Positions 56,831-64,000 of a stretch of DNA of 64,000 nt are shown here, one piece after another. Source of the stretch: Sphingobacterium bovisgrunnientis (GTDB lineage Bacteria > Bacteroidota > Bacteroidia > Sphingobacteriales > Sphingobacteriaceae). The notes under the pieces were generated by a model. It was not told where the DNA came from. It searched no databases and saw only the letters and a program-made list of their open reading frames with translations. A program made the position numbers and the translations under genes. How positions within the stretch are numbered: the first letter of the stretch is position 1; each line of letters starts with the position of its first letter. Location: the NCBI RefSeq assembly GCF_009829085.1, contig NZ_WUQY01000013.1, positions 32,960 to 96,959 of the forward strand, in the 5' to 3' direction.

Positions 56831-56874
56831 TTATGAAATTGTTAAGTCTATTTTAGGGCTTAACAATTTCATAA
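56831..56874 (+). terminator. Terminator-like hairpin after the TlpA-like gene
   Basis: A perfect 16-bp stem (56831-56846 with 56859-56874) and a 12-base loop. The following T-run is weak. Confidence 0.6.
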
Positions 56875-56929
56875 TATTTGATTAACTTTATCTTACCATT
56901 AAGTACATATTTTAGCAAAAAAACAAGCT

Positions 56930-57619
56930 ATGAGTGTCAAGCAAAAAATACTTGTGGTAGATGATGAGCAGGATATTTTAGATCTCATTTCCTACAACTT
57001 AACACGAGAAGGTTACCAGGTATACACCGCTACCAATGGAAGACTTGCAATAGAGAAAGCCAAAGAAGTAAATCCTGATTTAATTATTTTAGATGTCATG
57101 ATGCCTGTGATGGACGGTATTGAAGCGTGTCGTGTGATGCGTGCTATGCCCGAATTCAAACATACATTTATGGTATTTCTGACAGCGCGTAGCGAGGAAT
57201 ATTCAGAAATCGCTGGGTTTCACGTGGGAGCTGATGATTATATTGCGAAACCTATCAAACCACGTGCGTTGATGTCACGTATCAATGCTATTTTGCGTAG
57301 AACAAGTCAAGAAATCGTGGAAGCACCTTCAGACAAAGTTACAATCGCGGACTTGGTAATAGATCGTGATGAATTTATTGTTTATCGTGGTGAAGAAAAA
57401 ATTATTTTAGCGCGTAAGGAATTTGAATTGCTATACTTGTTAGCATCCAAACCGAACAAAGTCTACACACGCGAACAAATTTTGAAAGCTATTTGGGAAG
57501 ATTCTGTGGTGGTTACCAACCGTACGATTGACGTTCATATTCGTAAGCTTCGTGAGAAAATTGGCGAAACATACGTTTCTACTGTAAAAGGCGTAGGTTA
57601 TAAGTTTGACTTGAATTAA
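56930..57619 (+). CDS. OmpR/PhoB-family response regulator
   Basis: 229 residues. The N-terminal receiver domain has ILVVDDEQD (Asp11/12), the phospho-acceptor Asp55 in LIILDVMMPVMDG, FLTARSE and DDYIAKPIKP with the conserved Lys. The C-terminal winged-helix DNA-binding domain ends RTIDVHIRKLREKIG and VKGVGYKF. No histidine kinase is adjacent: an isolated hairpin lies upstream and yidC is convergent. Its sensor must be encoded elsewhere. The PhoB-like C-terminus is compatible with phosphate or envelope control but is not decisive. Confidence 0.92.
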   Translation: MSVKQKILVVDDEQDILDLISYNLTREGYQVYTATNGRLAIEKAKEVNPDLIILDVMMPVMDGIEACRVMRAMPEFKHTFMVFLTARSEEYSEIAGFHVGADDYIAKPIKPRALMSRINAILRRTSQEIVEAPSDKVTIADLVIDRDEFIVYRGEEKIILARKEFELLYLLASKPNKVYTREQILKAIWEDSVVVTNRTIDVHIRKLREKIGETYVSTVKGVGYKFDLN

Positions 57620-57648
57620 TATTAGCAATTTTTAAGCATAATTTTTTT

Positions 57649-57673
57649 GATTCCTGTCGTCGGAATGACGAAG
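57649..57673. repeat. Short palindrome-bearing intergenic element
   Basis: A 25-base stretch containing ATTCC/GGAAT and CGTC/GACG inverted pairs lies between the regulator and the terminator. It resembles dispersed intergenic repeats containing GTCATTCCGACGA-like cores seen in various bacteria. Only one copy is present here. Confidence 0.4.
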
Positions 57674-57678
57674 TAGAA

Positions 57679-57729
57679 ATAAAACAAAACTCCCGATTAG
57701 TGAATAACTAATCGGGAGTTTTGTTTTAT
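57679..57729. terminator. Very strong bidirectional terminator
   Basis: A perfect 23-bp stem (57679-57701 with 57707-57729) around a 5-base loop. It serves the convergent response regulator and yidC genes. Confidence 0.9.
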
Positions 57730-57747
57730 GTATAATCTCGGTGGAGA

Positions 57748-59544
57748 TTATTTGTTTTTATTGTGTTGTGCAGCTTGTTGCTGTCTCATCATTTCTTCCA
57801 TTTTTGCTTGGAAAGATGATTTCTTTTGCACTTTTGGATTTTTCTTGTTCTCTTCTAATTTCGCTAAGATTTTGTCATCATCGATTGATTGACGGATGAT
57901 AAATTGCGTTAAGAATGTGAATACAGCACCTAAGAAGTAATAGTAATTCAATCCAGCAGGGAAACTATTCAACATAAAGAAGAACAATAATGGCATGATG
58001 TAACCAATGTATTTCATTTGGCTAGCCATTCCTGATGTCGCTCCTGATGTTACGTTATTGTACCAAGTTGTCAACAATGTAACCAATGTCATCAACACAC
58101 ACATTAGTGAAACGTGACCAATACCCATTATCGGACTGAAAGAAAAGAATGTATCGTATGTTGATAAATCTTTCATCCAAAGGAAGCTCTCACCTCTTAG
58201 TTCGTACAAGTTCGGGAAGAAGAAGAAGAAAGCTAAGGTAAATGGCATTTGCAATAACAAAGGCAAACAACCGCCAAGTGGATTTACACCCGCTTGTTTG
58301 TATAATTTCATTTGCTCTTGTTGCAACAACATGGGGTTGTCTTCGCCTACTTTTTCTTTGATAGTGTCCAATTGTGGTTTCAACACGCGCATTTTTGCCA
58401 TCGACAAATACGATTTGCGTGTCAGTGGGAACATCGCACCTTTCAACAATAAAGTCAAAATCAAAATCACGATACCATAGCTCAATGCATAACCATCCAA
58501 CCAATCAAATAAAGGAACAGTGATGAATCTGTTGATCAAACCGATAGGTCCCCAACCCATATTGATAAGCTTGTCATACGATTGACCTTCTGCTTTTAAC
58601 GTATTGTATTTGTTTGGCCCGAAGAAATAGTTGAATTCGTAATGATTGTTTGCTTGGGCATTGAACCCTAATTCCGCAGTAGCTTTGAACGTTTTCACTA
58701 CACCATCTTGTGTAGCGATTTTTGTTACTAAGTTTGTGTTTTCAAATTTTTGTTTTGAAGAAAGGATAGAAGAGAAGAAGTGTTGCTTAAACGCAATCCA
58801 TTCCAATTTGCTCTCGTCCAATTTTTCTTCGTCATCACTTGTTTCAGATAAGTAATCAATGTTCGCTTCAGCGTCTTTGAAGAAAATTGTTGATTTTTCT
58901 CTTTCAGATTTGATATTTTGCTCTTTTTGTAAAATGGTAGTTTCCCAATCTAAAATCAATGACTTTTGCTGAACATCAACTAGATTTTGAATACCAACTG
59001 CATTAACATTTAAAGCTACATTATGTCCATCCGTAAGTGTATACGTGTATTCTAAATATTGATCAGCTTTATAGCTTAGACGCAAAGTCGCTGATTTAGC
59101 GGATTTATTTACTACCGAAAATAATAGATCATTCGTGTAAATATTTTCGCCAGCAGCTTTGAAAATGAAACCAAATTTATTGTTGTCTCCTTCAATGATA
59201 TTTAAGGCTGAGCCATCGAAGTTTTCTTCACCTTTCAATAATACATTCTTAACTTTAGCACCTTTAGTAGTCAAGTCGATTTTAAGAATGTCATTTTCTA
59301 ATGTTACTAATTCCTCTTGACCAACTTTAGCTGCCCCAAATGGTTTTGCTAAAGCTGTTGAGTCCAATTGAAGAACTTGTGTGTTTGTATCTTGATTCGC
59401 TACTACGCCATTTTTCACGGCAGCAATAGAGTCTTGTCTTGCTTGTTCTAGTTTAATTTCAGCTTCGCTAGGCTTCATCAAGTAGAATGAGCCTCCGAAA
59501 ATCAAGAAGATTAAAACTAATCCAATTATGTTATTTCTATCCAT
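57748..59544 (-). CDS. yidC: Membrane protein insertase YidC
   Basis: Inserts and folds inner-membrane proteins with or without Sec. The 598 residues follow the Gram-negative layout: an N-terminal anchor (residues 5-23), a large periplasmic beta-sandwich domain, and five core membrane segments starting near 350, with the conserved GCLPLLLQMPFTLAFFFF and ending in a basic tail. It lies 22 bases after pyrG and is probably co-transcribed. Confidence 0.96.
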   Translation of the reverse strand: MDRNNIIGLVLIFLIFGGSFYLMKPSEAEIKLEQARQDSIAAVKNGVVANQDTNTQVLQLDSTALAKPFGAAKVGQEELVTLENDILKIDLTTKGAKVKNVLLKGEENFDGSALNIIEGDNNKFGFIFKAAGENIYTNDLLFSVVNKSAKSATLRLSYKADQYLEYTYTLTDGHNVALNVNAVGIQNLVDVQQKSLILDWETTILQKEQNIKSEREKSTIFFKDAEANIDYLSETSDDEEKLDESKLEWIAFKQHFFSSILSSKQKFENTNLVTKIATQDGVVKTFKATAELGFNAQANNHYEFNYFFGPNKYNTLKAEGQSYDKLINMGWGPIGLINRFITVPLFDWLDGYALSYGIVILILTLLLKGAMFPLTRKSYLSMAKMRVLKPQLDTIKEKVGEDNPMLLQQEQMKLYKQAGVNPLGGCLPLLLQMPFTLAFFFFFPNLYELRGESFLWMKDLSTYDTFFSFSPIMGIGHVSLMCVLMTLVTLLTTWYNNVTSGATSGMASQMKYIGYIMPLLFFFMLNSFPAGLNYYYFLGAVFTFLTQFIIRQSIDDDKILAKLEENKKNPKVQKKSSFQAKMEEMMRQQQAAQHNKNK

Positions 59545-59566
59545 TTAAAATATTTTAGTCAAAAAA

Positions 59567-61183
59567 TTATTTTTTTACTGTTTTTTTATTCGCTAAAGCA
59601 GCGGCTACAAAGCTAACAAAAAGTGGGTGAGGATTTGCAACAGTTGACTTTAATTCTGGGTGAAACTGTCCAGCCACGAAGAATGGATGATCTTTTAATT
59701 CAACGATCTCTACTAAACCTGTATCCGGATTGAATCCTGAAGCGATCATACCTGCATTCTCGTATTGTTCTAAGTAGTCGTTATTGAATTCATAACGGTG
59801 ACGGTGACGTTCCGAAATTTTAGTTTTGCCATAAATAGCAAATGCTTTTGTACCTTTTTTGATTTCACAATCGTATGCACCTAAACGCATTGTACCACCC
59901 ATATTTTTGATTGTTTTTTGTTCTTCCATCAAATTGATAACAGGGTGAGGTGTGTTTTCATTCATTTCGAATGAGTTGGCATCCTTCAATCCCAATACGT
60001 TACGGCCGAATTCTATTACTGAACATTGCATCCCTAGACAGATACCAAAGAACGGAATTTTGTTTTCACGTACGTGTTTGATAGTCGTTAGTTTACCTTC
60101 CAAACCACGTTCTCCAAATCCTGGAGCTACTAGCACGCCATCAATATTTTTTAGTTTATCTGCTACGTTCTCATCACTGATACTTTCAGCGGCAACGTAT
60201 TTCACTTTTACTTTTGTTTCGTTTGCAGCACCAGCATGAATGAATCCTTCGATGATAGATTTGTACGCATCCGGAAGTTCAACGTATTTACCTACTAATG
60301 CGATGTTAATTTCATCTGTAGGATTTTTAAGACGACCTAAAAATGCTTTCCAGTTTTCTAAATTTGGCTCATTTTTAGTCGATAATTTCAACTTCGTTAA
60401 TACCGTTTTGTCTAATTGCTCTTTCAACATCAAAAGAGGCACATCATAAATTGTCGATGCATCTATAGATTCAATTACAGCATTTACGTTAACATTACAG
60501 AATAACGCTAATTTTTTACGAATATCTTGGTTCAATTTATGTTCTGTACGACATACCAAAATATCAGGCTGAACGCCATATTCTAATAAAGTTTTTACGG
60601 AGTGTTGTGTTGGCTTTGTTTTTAATTCACCAGCAGCAGCCAAATAAGGAACCAATGTCAAGTGAATAACCAATGAATCGTTGTTACCTAATTCCCAACG
60701 TAATTGGCGAACCGCCTCTACGAAAGGAAGGGACTCGATATCACCTACAGTACCACCCAATTCTGTGATGACGATATCATACTCACCAGTCTGCCCCAAA
60801 AGCTGCATACGGCGTTTGATTTCGTCGGTGATGTGAGGTACCACCTGTACTGTTTTACCTAAGTAAGCACCTGCGCGCTCTTGTTCGATAACGTGTTTGT
60901 AGATACGACCTGTTGTCACATTGTTTGCTTGCGAAGTAGGTACATTCAAAAAACGCTCGTAGTGTCCTAAGTCTAGGTCTGTTTCTGCACCGTCCTCCGT
61001 CACGTAACACTCCCCATGCTCATATGGATTCAGGGTTCCTGGATCGATATTAATGTATGGATCAAACTTTTGAATGGTAACTTTAAAGCCACGTGCCTGT
61101 AGAAGCTTGGCAAGAGAGGCAGCAATAATGCCTTTCCCTAACGACGAGGTTACGCCGCCCGTAACAAAGATATATTTAGTCAT
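59567..61183 (-). CDS. pyrG: CTP synthase
   Basis: Aminates UTP to CTP with glutamine and ATP. The 538 residues have the N-terminal synthase domain starting [17 protein letters not shown] with the P-loop, and the C-terminal class I glutaminase with the nucleophile Cys in [17 protein letters not shown] and the late FHPELKS His/Glu pair. A TANNTTTG match (TACCTTTG) at 61254-61261 on the minus strand would give a leader of about 65 bases. Confidence 0.97.
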   Translation of the reverse strand: MTKYIFVTGGVTSSLGKGIIAASLAKLLQARGFKVTIQKFDPYINIDPGTLNPYEHGECYVTEDGAETDLDLGHYERFLNVPTSQANNVTTGRIYKHVIEQERAGAYLGKTVQVVPHITDEIKRRMQLLGQTGEYDIVITELGGTVGDIESLPFVEAVRQLRWELGNNDSLVIHLTLVPYLAAAGELKTKPTQHSVKTLLEYGVQPDILVCRTEHKLNQDIRKKLALFCNVNVNAVIESIDASTIYDVPLLMLKEQLDKTVLTKLKLSTKNEPNLENWKAFLGRLKNPTDEINIALVGKYVELPDAYKSIIEGFIHAGAANETKVKVKYVAAESISDENVADKLKNIDGVLVAPGFGERGLEGKLTTIKHVRENKIPFFGICLGMQCSVIEFGRNVLGLKDANSFEMNENTPHPVINLMEEQKTIKNMGGTMRLGAYDCEIKKGTKAFAIYGKTKISERHRHRYEFNNDYLEQYENAGMIASGFNPDTGLVEIVELKDHPFFVAGQFHPELKSTVANPHPLFVSFVAAALANKKTVKK

Positions 61184-61253
61184 AGCAATTATGGAATTTT
61201 CAACTATAGATGTGGGATTTTTACTCCATTACATCAGCCTTATGTACGGGATA

Positions 61254-61261
61254 CAAAGGTA
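61254..61261 (-). promoter_or_regulatory. Candidate -7 box of pyrG
   Basis: TACCTTTG on the minus strand fits TANNTTTG. No -33 TTG at normal spacing. Confidence 0.4.
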
Positions 61262-61300
61262 ATATTTTTTTCTTGATTAGGGAAATTTTAATCACTTGAT

Positions 61301-61346
61301 AAAATTTTCTTGCCTGACTTTTTCTAGTCATTGGCAAGAAAATTTT
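61301..61346 (-). terminator. Terminator after the GHL10-like gene
   Basis: A 14-bp stem (61301-61314 with 61333-61346) with an inner 4-bp TGAC/GTCA stem. It reaches the last base of the preceding stop codon. Confidence 0.7.
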
Positions 61347-62419
61347 TAATGCAATTTGCGTAACAAATTGATGGTTTGGGTGTCAAATTCAGTCTCGCCG
61401 AACAGTGAGATACCTGCAGCACCTTTTGCCTTTGCTAAGGCAATAGCTTGCTCCAATTCATTTAGATTTTTAAAATCTGGCAAATACAACCCTGCGTAAA
61501 GCGGATATTTTTCTTTTAAAGAATTGACTCCTTCCTCAACCGCTGTTCCAATCCAATGGATAGGCTCTTTGTAGAAACCGTGATAGATCATCGGAAATAC
61601 AGCCGAAAGATTCCACATGGGCCAATCTTGTCGCACGATTCGTCGCGCCAAATCTGGAGTAGGGAAGACAGCAGCGGTTACAGGTTTTTTGTATTCTTTT
61701 GCGACCTCGCAAACTCGATTAACGACTTTTGTGATTTGTCCATACCGAAATGCGCGCCACGACAAACTTTGTTCTGGCCTTTCGACTTTGTCTATATCTA
61801 TTCCTGTATCTCTCAAAAAAGCTTCTTTACTAAATTTGCTATAACAAAAGTCATAATCCGCTAATTCGGTAGATTGGTCCAAGTTGTAGTTTTCCCAAAG
61901 ATTAACTGGAAGTACAACGTCGGGATAACGAATGTAGTCCAGATGCAAACCATCGACATCTTCCATTTGTAATTGTTCACGTGCTTTTTCTTCCAAATAT
62001 TTGGGTACATCAGGGTGTGAAGGACACAGAAATCTATAATAGCCGACATAAGGTGGATTGTCAGCGCAGGATTTTCCCGAACGGCTTACGGCGTAATATT
62101 CAGGATGTTTTTCCAACAATTCTTTTTCGCCACGATTCATTGTCCACATCCAACGGTGCGCTTCCATGCCAAATTCCTTCGTCAGCTGAAAATGCTTTTT
62201 GCTGTAATTTTCAAAGAAAAGGCCACGAACTCCAGCATCTTTATAGCTCTGTAGTTTTTTCTTTATTTGAGCTTCTGTTTCTTTATCATTTGGTCTTATC
62301 CAAAGCCAATAATCAAAAGTAAAAGAAGGTGAAGTATTGGCTAAAAGTTGGAAAGGATTTAACTGCAATGTTGCTAAACCCAGTCCTGCGGCCTTGAGAA
62401 ATGATCGTCTGTTATTCAT
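61346..62419 (-). CDS. Tat-exported glycoside-hydrolase-like protein (GHL10/DUF187 type)
   Basis: 357 residues with a twin-arginine signal (NNRRSFLKAAGLGLA). The barrel shows GVRGLFFENY near the start, PSHPDVPKYL, the family signature VDGLHLDYIRYP with acidic residues in catalytic position, and WRAFRYGQITKVVNRV. This fits the GHL10 (UPF0748) group of putative glycosidases, some of which act on cell-wall or exopolysaccharide sugars. Substrate unknown. It overlaps the upstream CBM9-like gene by 8 bases, so the two are co-translated and probably work together. Confidence 0.8.
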   Translation of the reverse strand: MNNRRSFLKAAGLGLATLQLNPFQLLANTSPSFTFDYWLWIRPNDKETEAQIKKKLQSYKDAGVRGLFFENYSKKHFQLTKEFGMEAHRWMWTMNRGEKELLEKHPEYYAVSRSGKSCADNPPYVGYYRFLCPSHPDVPKYLEEKAREQLQMEDVDGLHLDYIRYPDVVLPVNLWENYNLDQSTELADYDFCYSKFSKEAFLRDTGIDIDKVERPEQSLSWRAFRYGQITKVVNRVCEVAKEYKKPVTAAVFPTPDLARRIVRQDWPMWNLSAVFPMIYHGFYKEPIHWIGTAVEEGVNSLKEKYPLYAGLYLPDFKNLNELEQAIALAKAKGAAGISLFGETEFDTQTINLLRKLH

Positions 62420-63509
62420 AATTCGTTGTAAAATTGCCGTGGCTATCTATGGTAAAATAATATTTTGAGTATTTTTCTTTTAATTTGAGGTGATAAAACT
62501 TCTTATTGGAAGAGAACGTTAATTGTACATCATACTTTGCCAAATCTTTTTCCAGCAACGTTGAATGTCCTTCCAATTCGGTTAAATCAAAACTAAAGTG
62601 TTGCTTTTTGTTAAAGTATGCCTGTTGCAAATAATAAATATTCCAGGCTGTTTTTTCGATTTCATAAAATGGCGGTAATGTAGTTGATTCATCATCATTG
62701 GTAAAACGTACGAAACCCCAACGTTCGGGATAGTGCATATTCACAAGTCCAATAGGTGACCATACCCAATTGTCTTCTGAAATATGTTTTCCATTCAATT
62801 TTTTACGTGAATACGCGCCTTCAATAACTTCGTGCTGCAATTGTACTCTGGAAAAGTTAATGCGCCAGAATGAATTGAGTTTAGGTGTAGTCGCACTGCC
62901 AAATTTTTGCAACGATTTAAAAGGTATAGCCATTTCTACAGCCCAATAACTATCTTCGTCTATGGAGTTGTTTAAGGTTCCTTCAATATATACTGCAGAT
63001 TTTAAATTTTTGACATCCCAATGCATCACCGCCTGTCCTCCAAACCGATAGGGTTTGGGCATCATTAAGTCCATAATGGTATTGAGTGTATTCACTTCGA
63101 TTTCATAATAAATAGGAGAGGCGTGATTTGGTTTTAAGAAAATCTCAAAATCATTGTCATGATAGATAATAGCATCATGTTCTTGAAGTGTTCCCCAGAT
63201 ATGAGGCTCTTGCAGTTTGGCGTAAATGTATAAATTTTCATCATCCCAAAGCATTTTATAGCGGGTCCGATATGTTGGTTTGGGTTTGTTAGTGCCTTCA
63301 ATATCAATAAAATCAGATGACCAAGGTGCGGTATCCCAAATGGATTCCATCTTTCCATCAATATCAATTTTACTGTCAATTTTCTTAGCTGAATAGATTT
63401 TGGGGGTAGGTTGCAAAGCTTCAACCTGCGCCAAATTATTTTGTGCATTAGTAGGCGTGTAAAAGTATACTAGAATTGTGAACAATAGAATTGGATAGCG
63501 TTTTTTCAT
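62412..63509 (-). CDS. CBM9-like carbohydrate-binding protein
   Basis: 365 residues with a signal peptide (MKKRYPILLFTILVYF, cleavage near TNAQ). Residues 40-240 resemble a CBM9/DOMON-like sugar-binding domain: KIDSKIDIDGKMESIWDTAP, MLWDDENLYIYAKLQEPHIW, and WAVEMAIPFKSLQKF. No catalytic motif is seen; the C-terminal third is uncharacterised. Directly upstream of and overlapping the Tat-exported hydrolase-like gene, it may present a shared glycan. The ligand is unknown. Confidence 0.78.
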   Translation of the reverse strand: MKKRYPILLFTILVYFYTPTNAQNNLAQVEALQPTPKIYSAKKIDSKIDIDGKMESIWDTAPWSSDFIDIEGTNKPKPTYRTRYKMLWDDENLYIYAKLQEPHIWGTLQEHDAIIYHDNDFEIFLKPNHASPIYYEIEVNTLNTIMDLMMPKPYRFGGQAVMHWDVKNLKSAVYIEGTLNNSIDEDSYWAVEMAIPFKSLQKFGSATTPKLNSFWRINFSRVQLQHEVIEGAYSRKKLNGKHISEDNWVWSPIGLVNMHYPERWGFVRFTNDDESTTLPPFYEIEKTAWNIYYLQQAYFNKKQHFSFDLTELEGHSTLLEKDLAKYDVQLTFSSNKKFYHLKLKEKYSKYYFTIDSHGNFTTNYE

Positions 63510-63614
63510 GGTTAATCCAATTTACATAATTAAATCTTTAACTATAGCTTTTTCGAAAGTATAGTATGTAAATGCTGTAGATTTTTTACATTTAAATAAA
63601 AAAATAAGATAACT

Positions 63615-63950
63615 ATGGAATATAGAAGAATGGGGAAAACAGGACTGCAATTGAGTGTTTTATCTTTTGGGTCTTGGGTGACATTTGCACGCCAAACTGG
63701 TGATCAGGAAAATGATAAATTGATGTCTATCGCTTATGATGCTGGCGTGAATTTCTTTGATAATGCTGAAGTCTATTCCGCTGGACAATCCGAAGAAATG
63801 ATGGGGCGCGTGCTGAAGGGCAAAAATTGGGATCGTACATCTTATGTTTTGTCAAGCAAGGCTTTCTTTGGTTGGAAAGGAGAGGACAAAAAACCAAATC
63901 AACATGGCTTAAGCCGCAAACATGGATCATGTACAAAACCTGTGGACTAA
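63615..63950 (+). pseudogene. Truncated aldo/keto reductase (KCNAB-like)
   Basis: The first 103 residues are a good NADPH-dependent aldo/keto reductase of the Kv-beta-like group: YRRMGKTGLQLSVLSFGSW, FFDNAEVYSAGQSEEMMG with catalytic Asp and Tyr, and YVLSSKAFF with the lysine. The match ends after KPNQHGLSRKH at about 63923. The next eight codons (GSCTKPVD, stop) are unrelated, so about two thirds of a normal 320-330-residue enzyme is missing, including the catalytic His and cofactor loop. Neither other forward frame restores the family. Insertion of a mobile element is likely. Confidence 0.7.
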
Positions 63951-64000
63951 GCAAATAACTTAGTCAATCTGAATAAGAAAAAATTGATATCACGAACCCC
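63924..64000. mobile_element. Possible end of an inserted element (continues beyond window)
   Basis: From about 63924 the sequence no longer matches the aldo/keto reductase. A 7-bp inverted repeat (63945-63951 with 63959-63965) lies in it. A minus-strand reading frame is open from the window edge to a TAG at 63947-63949, ending RDINFFLFRLTKLFA. A transposase reading toward the gene would have this placement. No terminal repeat can be checked because the other end is outside. Confidence 0.35.

Noticed and set aside
63615..63990. Simple frameshift as the reason for the short aldo/keto reductase
   Set aside because: Translating the other two forward frames after 63920 gives MDHVQNLWTKQIT and WIMYKTCGLSK, neither of which continues the family.

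Overview
The window is a chromosomal segment from a low-GC member of the Bacteroidota, most likely of the Sphingobacteriaceae type. The lineage call rests on TANNTTTG-type promoter boxes, near absence of Shine-Dalgarno sites, many N-terminal lipoprotein signals, OmpA/TSP3 outer-membrane proteins, a DUF4369-TlpA lipoprotein, and 1269/1424-residue RpoB/RpoC of Bacteroidota type. Almost everything is housekeeping. I see no CRISPR array, phage, conjugative module or recognisable defence system.

Left part (1-13.6 kb): the 3' end of a TonB-domain gene and a lipoprotein gene face a minus-strand unit tatC-rpiB-M28 peptidase. Next comes the classic lipid operon yceD-rpmF-plsX-fabH-accB-accC (minus), with a promoter at 9103-9133 and a hairpin between rpmF and plsX. 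Then follow queH, a lipoprotein gene, a SirB1-like gene, an odd internally deleted methyltransferase-like gene and an Omp85-like barrel gene.

Central part (13.6-27.4 kb, plus strand): the transcription/translation superoperon. It has tRNA-Thr(TGT)-Tyr(GTA)-Gly(TCC)-Thr(GGT)-tuf, tRNA-Trp-secE-nusG, and rplKAJL-rpoBC, each block with its own promoter and strong terminators. Its tRNA-tuf order matches E. coli thrU-tyrU-glyT-thrT-tufB.

27.4-32.7 kb: a hexuronate catabolic cassette with two divergent arms, eda-kdgK (minus) and SDR fructuronate reductase-uxuA-hexuronate MFS transporter (plus). Together they convert imported uronate-derived fructuronate to pyruvate and glyceraldehyde-3-phosphate. 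The uronate isomerase is not in the window.

32.7-63.5 kb: ftsK-lolA, folK with an HPt protein, sppA, pgk, tRNA-Cys with a 59-residue basic protein, an outer-membrane barrel, lipA, an amidohydrolase, an Nfu-type Fe-S protein, purB, a tiny lipoprotein, an acyl-CoA dehydrogenase, two tandem OmpA paralogues, two tandem UspA proteins, alaS with a TlpA-like lipoprotein, an orphan OmpR-type regulator, pyrG-yidC, and a Tat-exported glycoside-hydrolase-like protein overlapping a CBM9-like protein. The right edge (63.6-64 kb) carries an aldo/keto reductase that stops matching its family after about 103 residues, probably where a mobile element starts.

The observations most worth a second look are the truncated aldo/keto reductase, the methyltransferase remnant that keeps both ends but has lost its SAM-binding core, a G10 tract inside pgk, a TatC lacking the Glu15-equivalent next to a Tat substrate, the tRNA-Cys/59-residue gene pair, and several hairpins at operon junctions.
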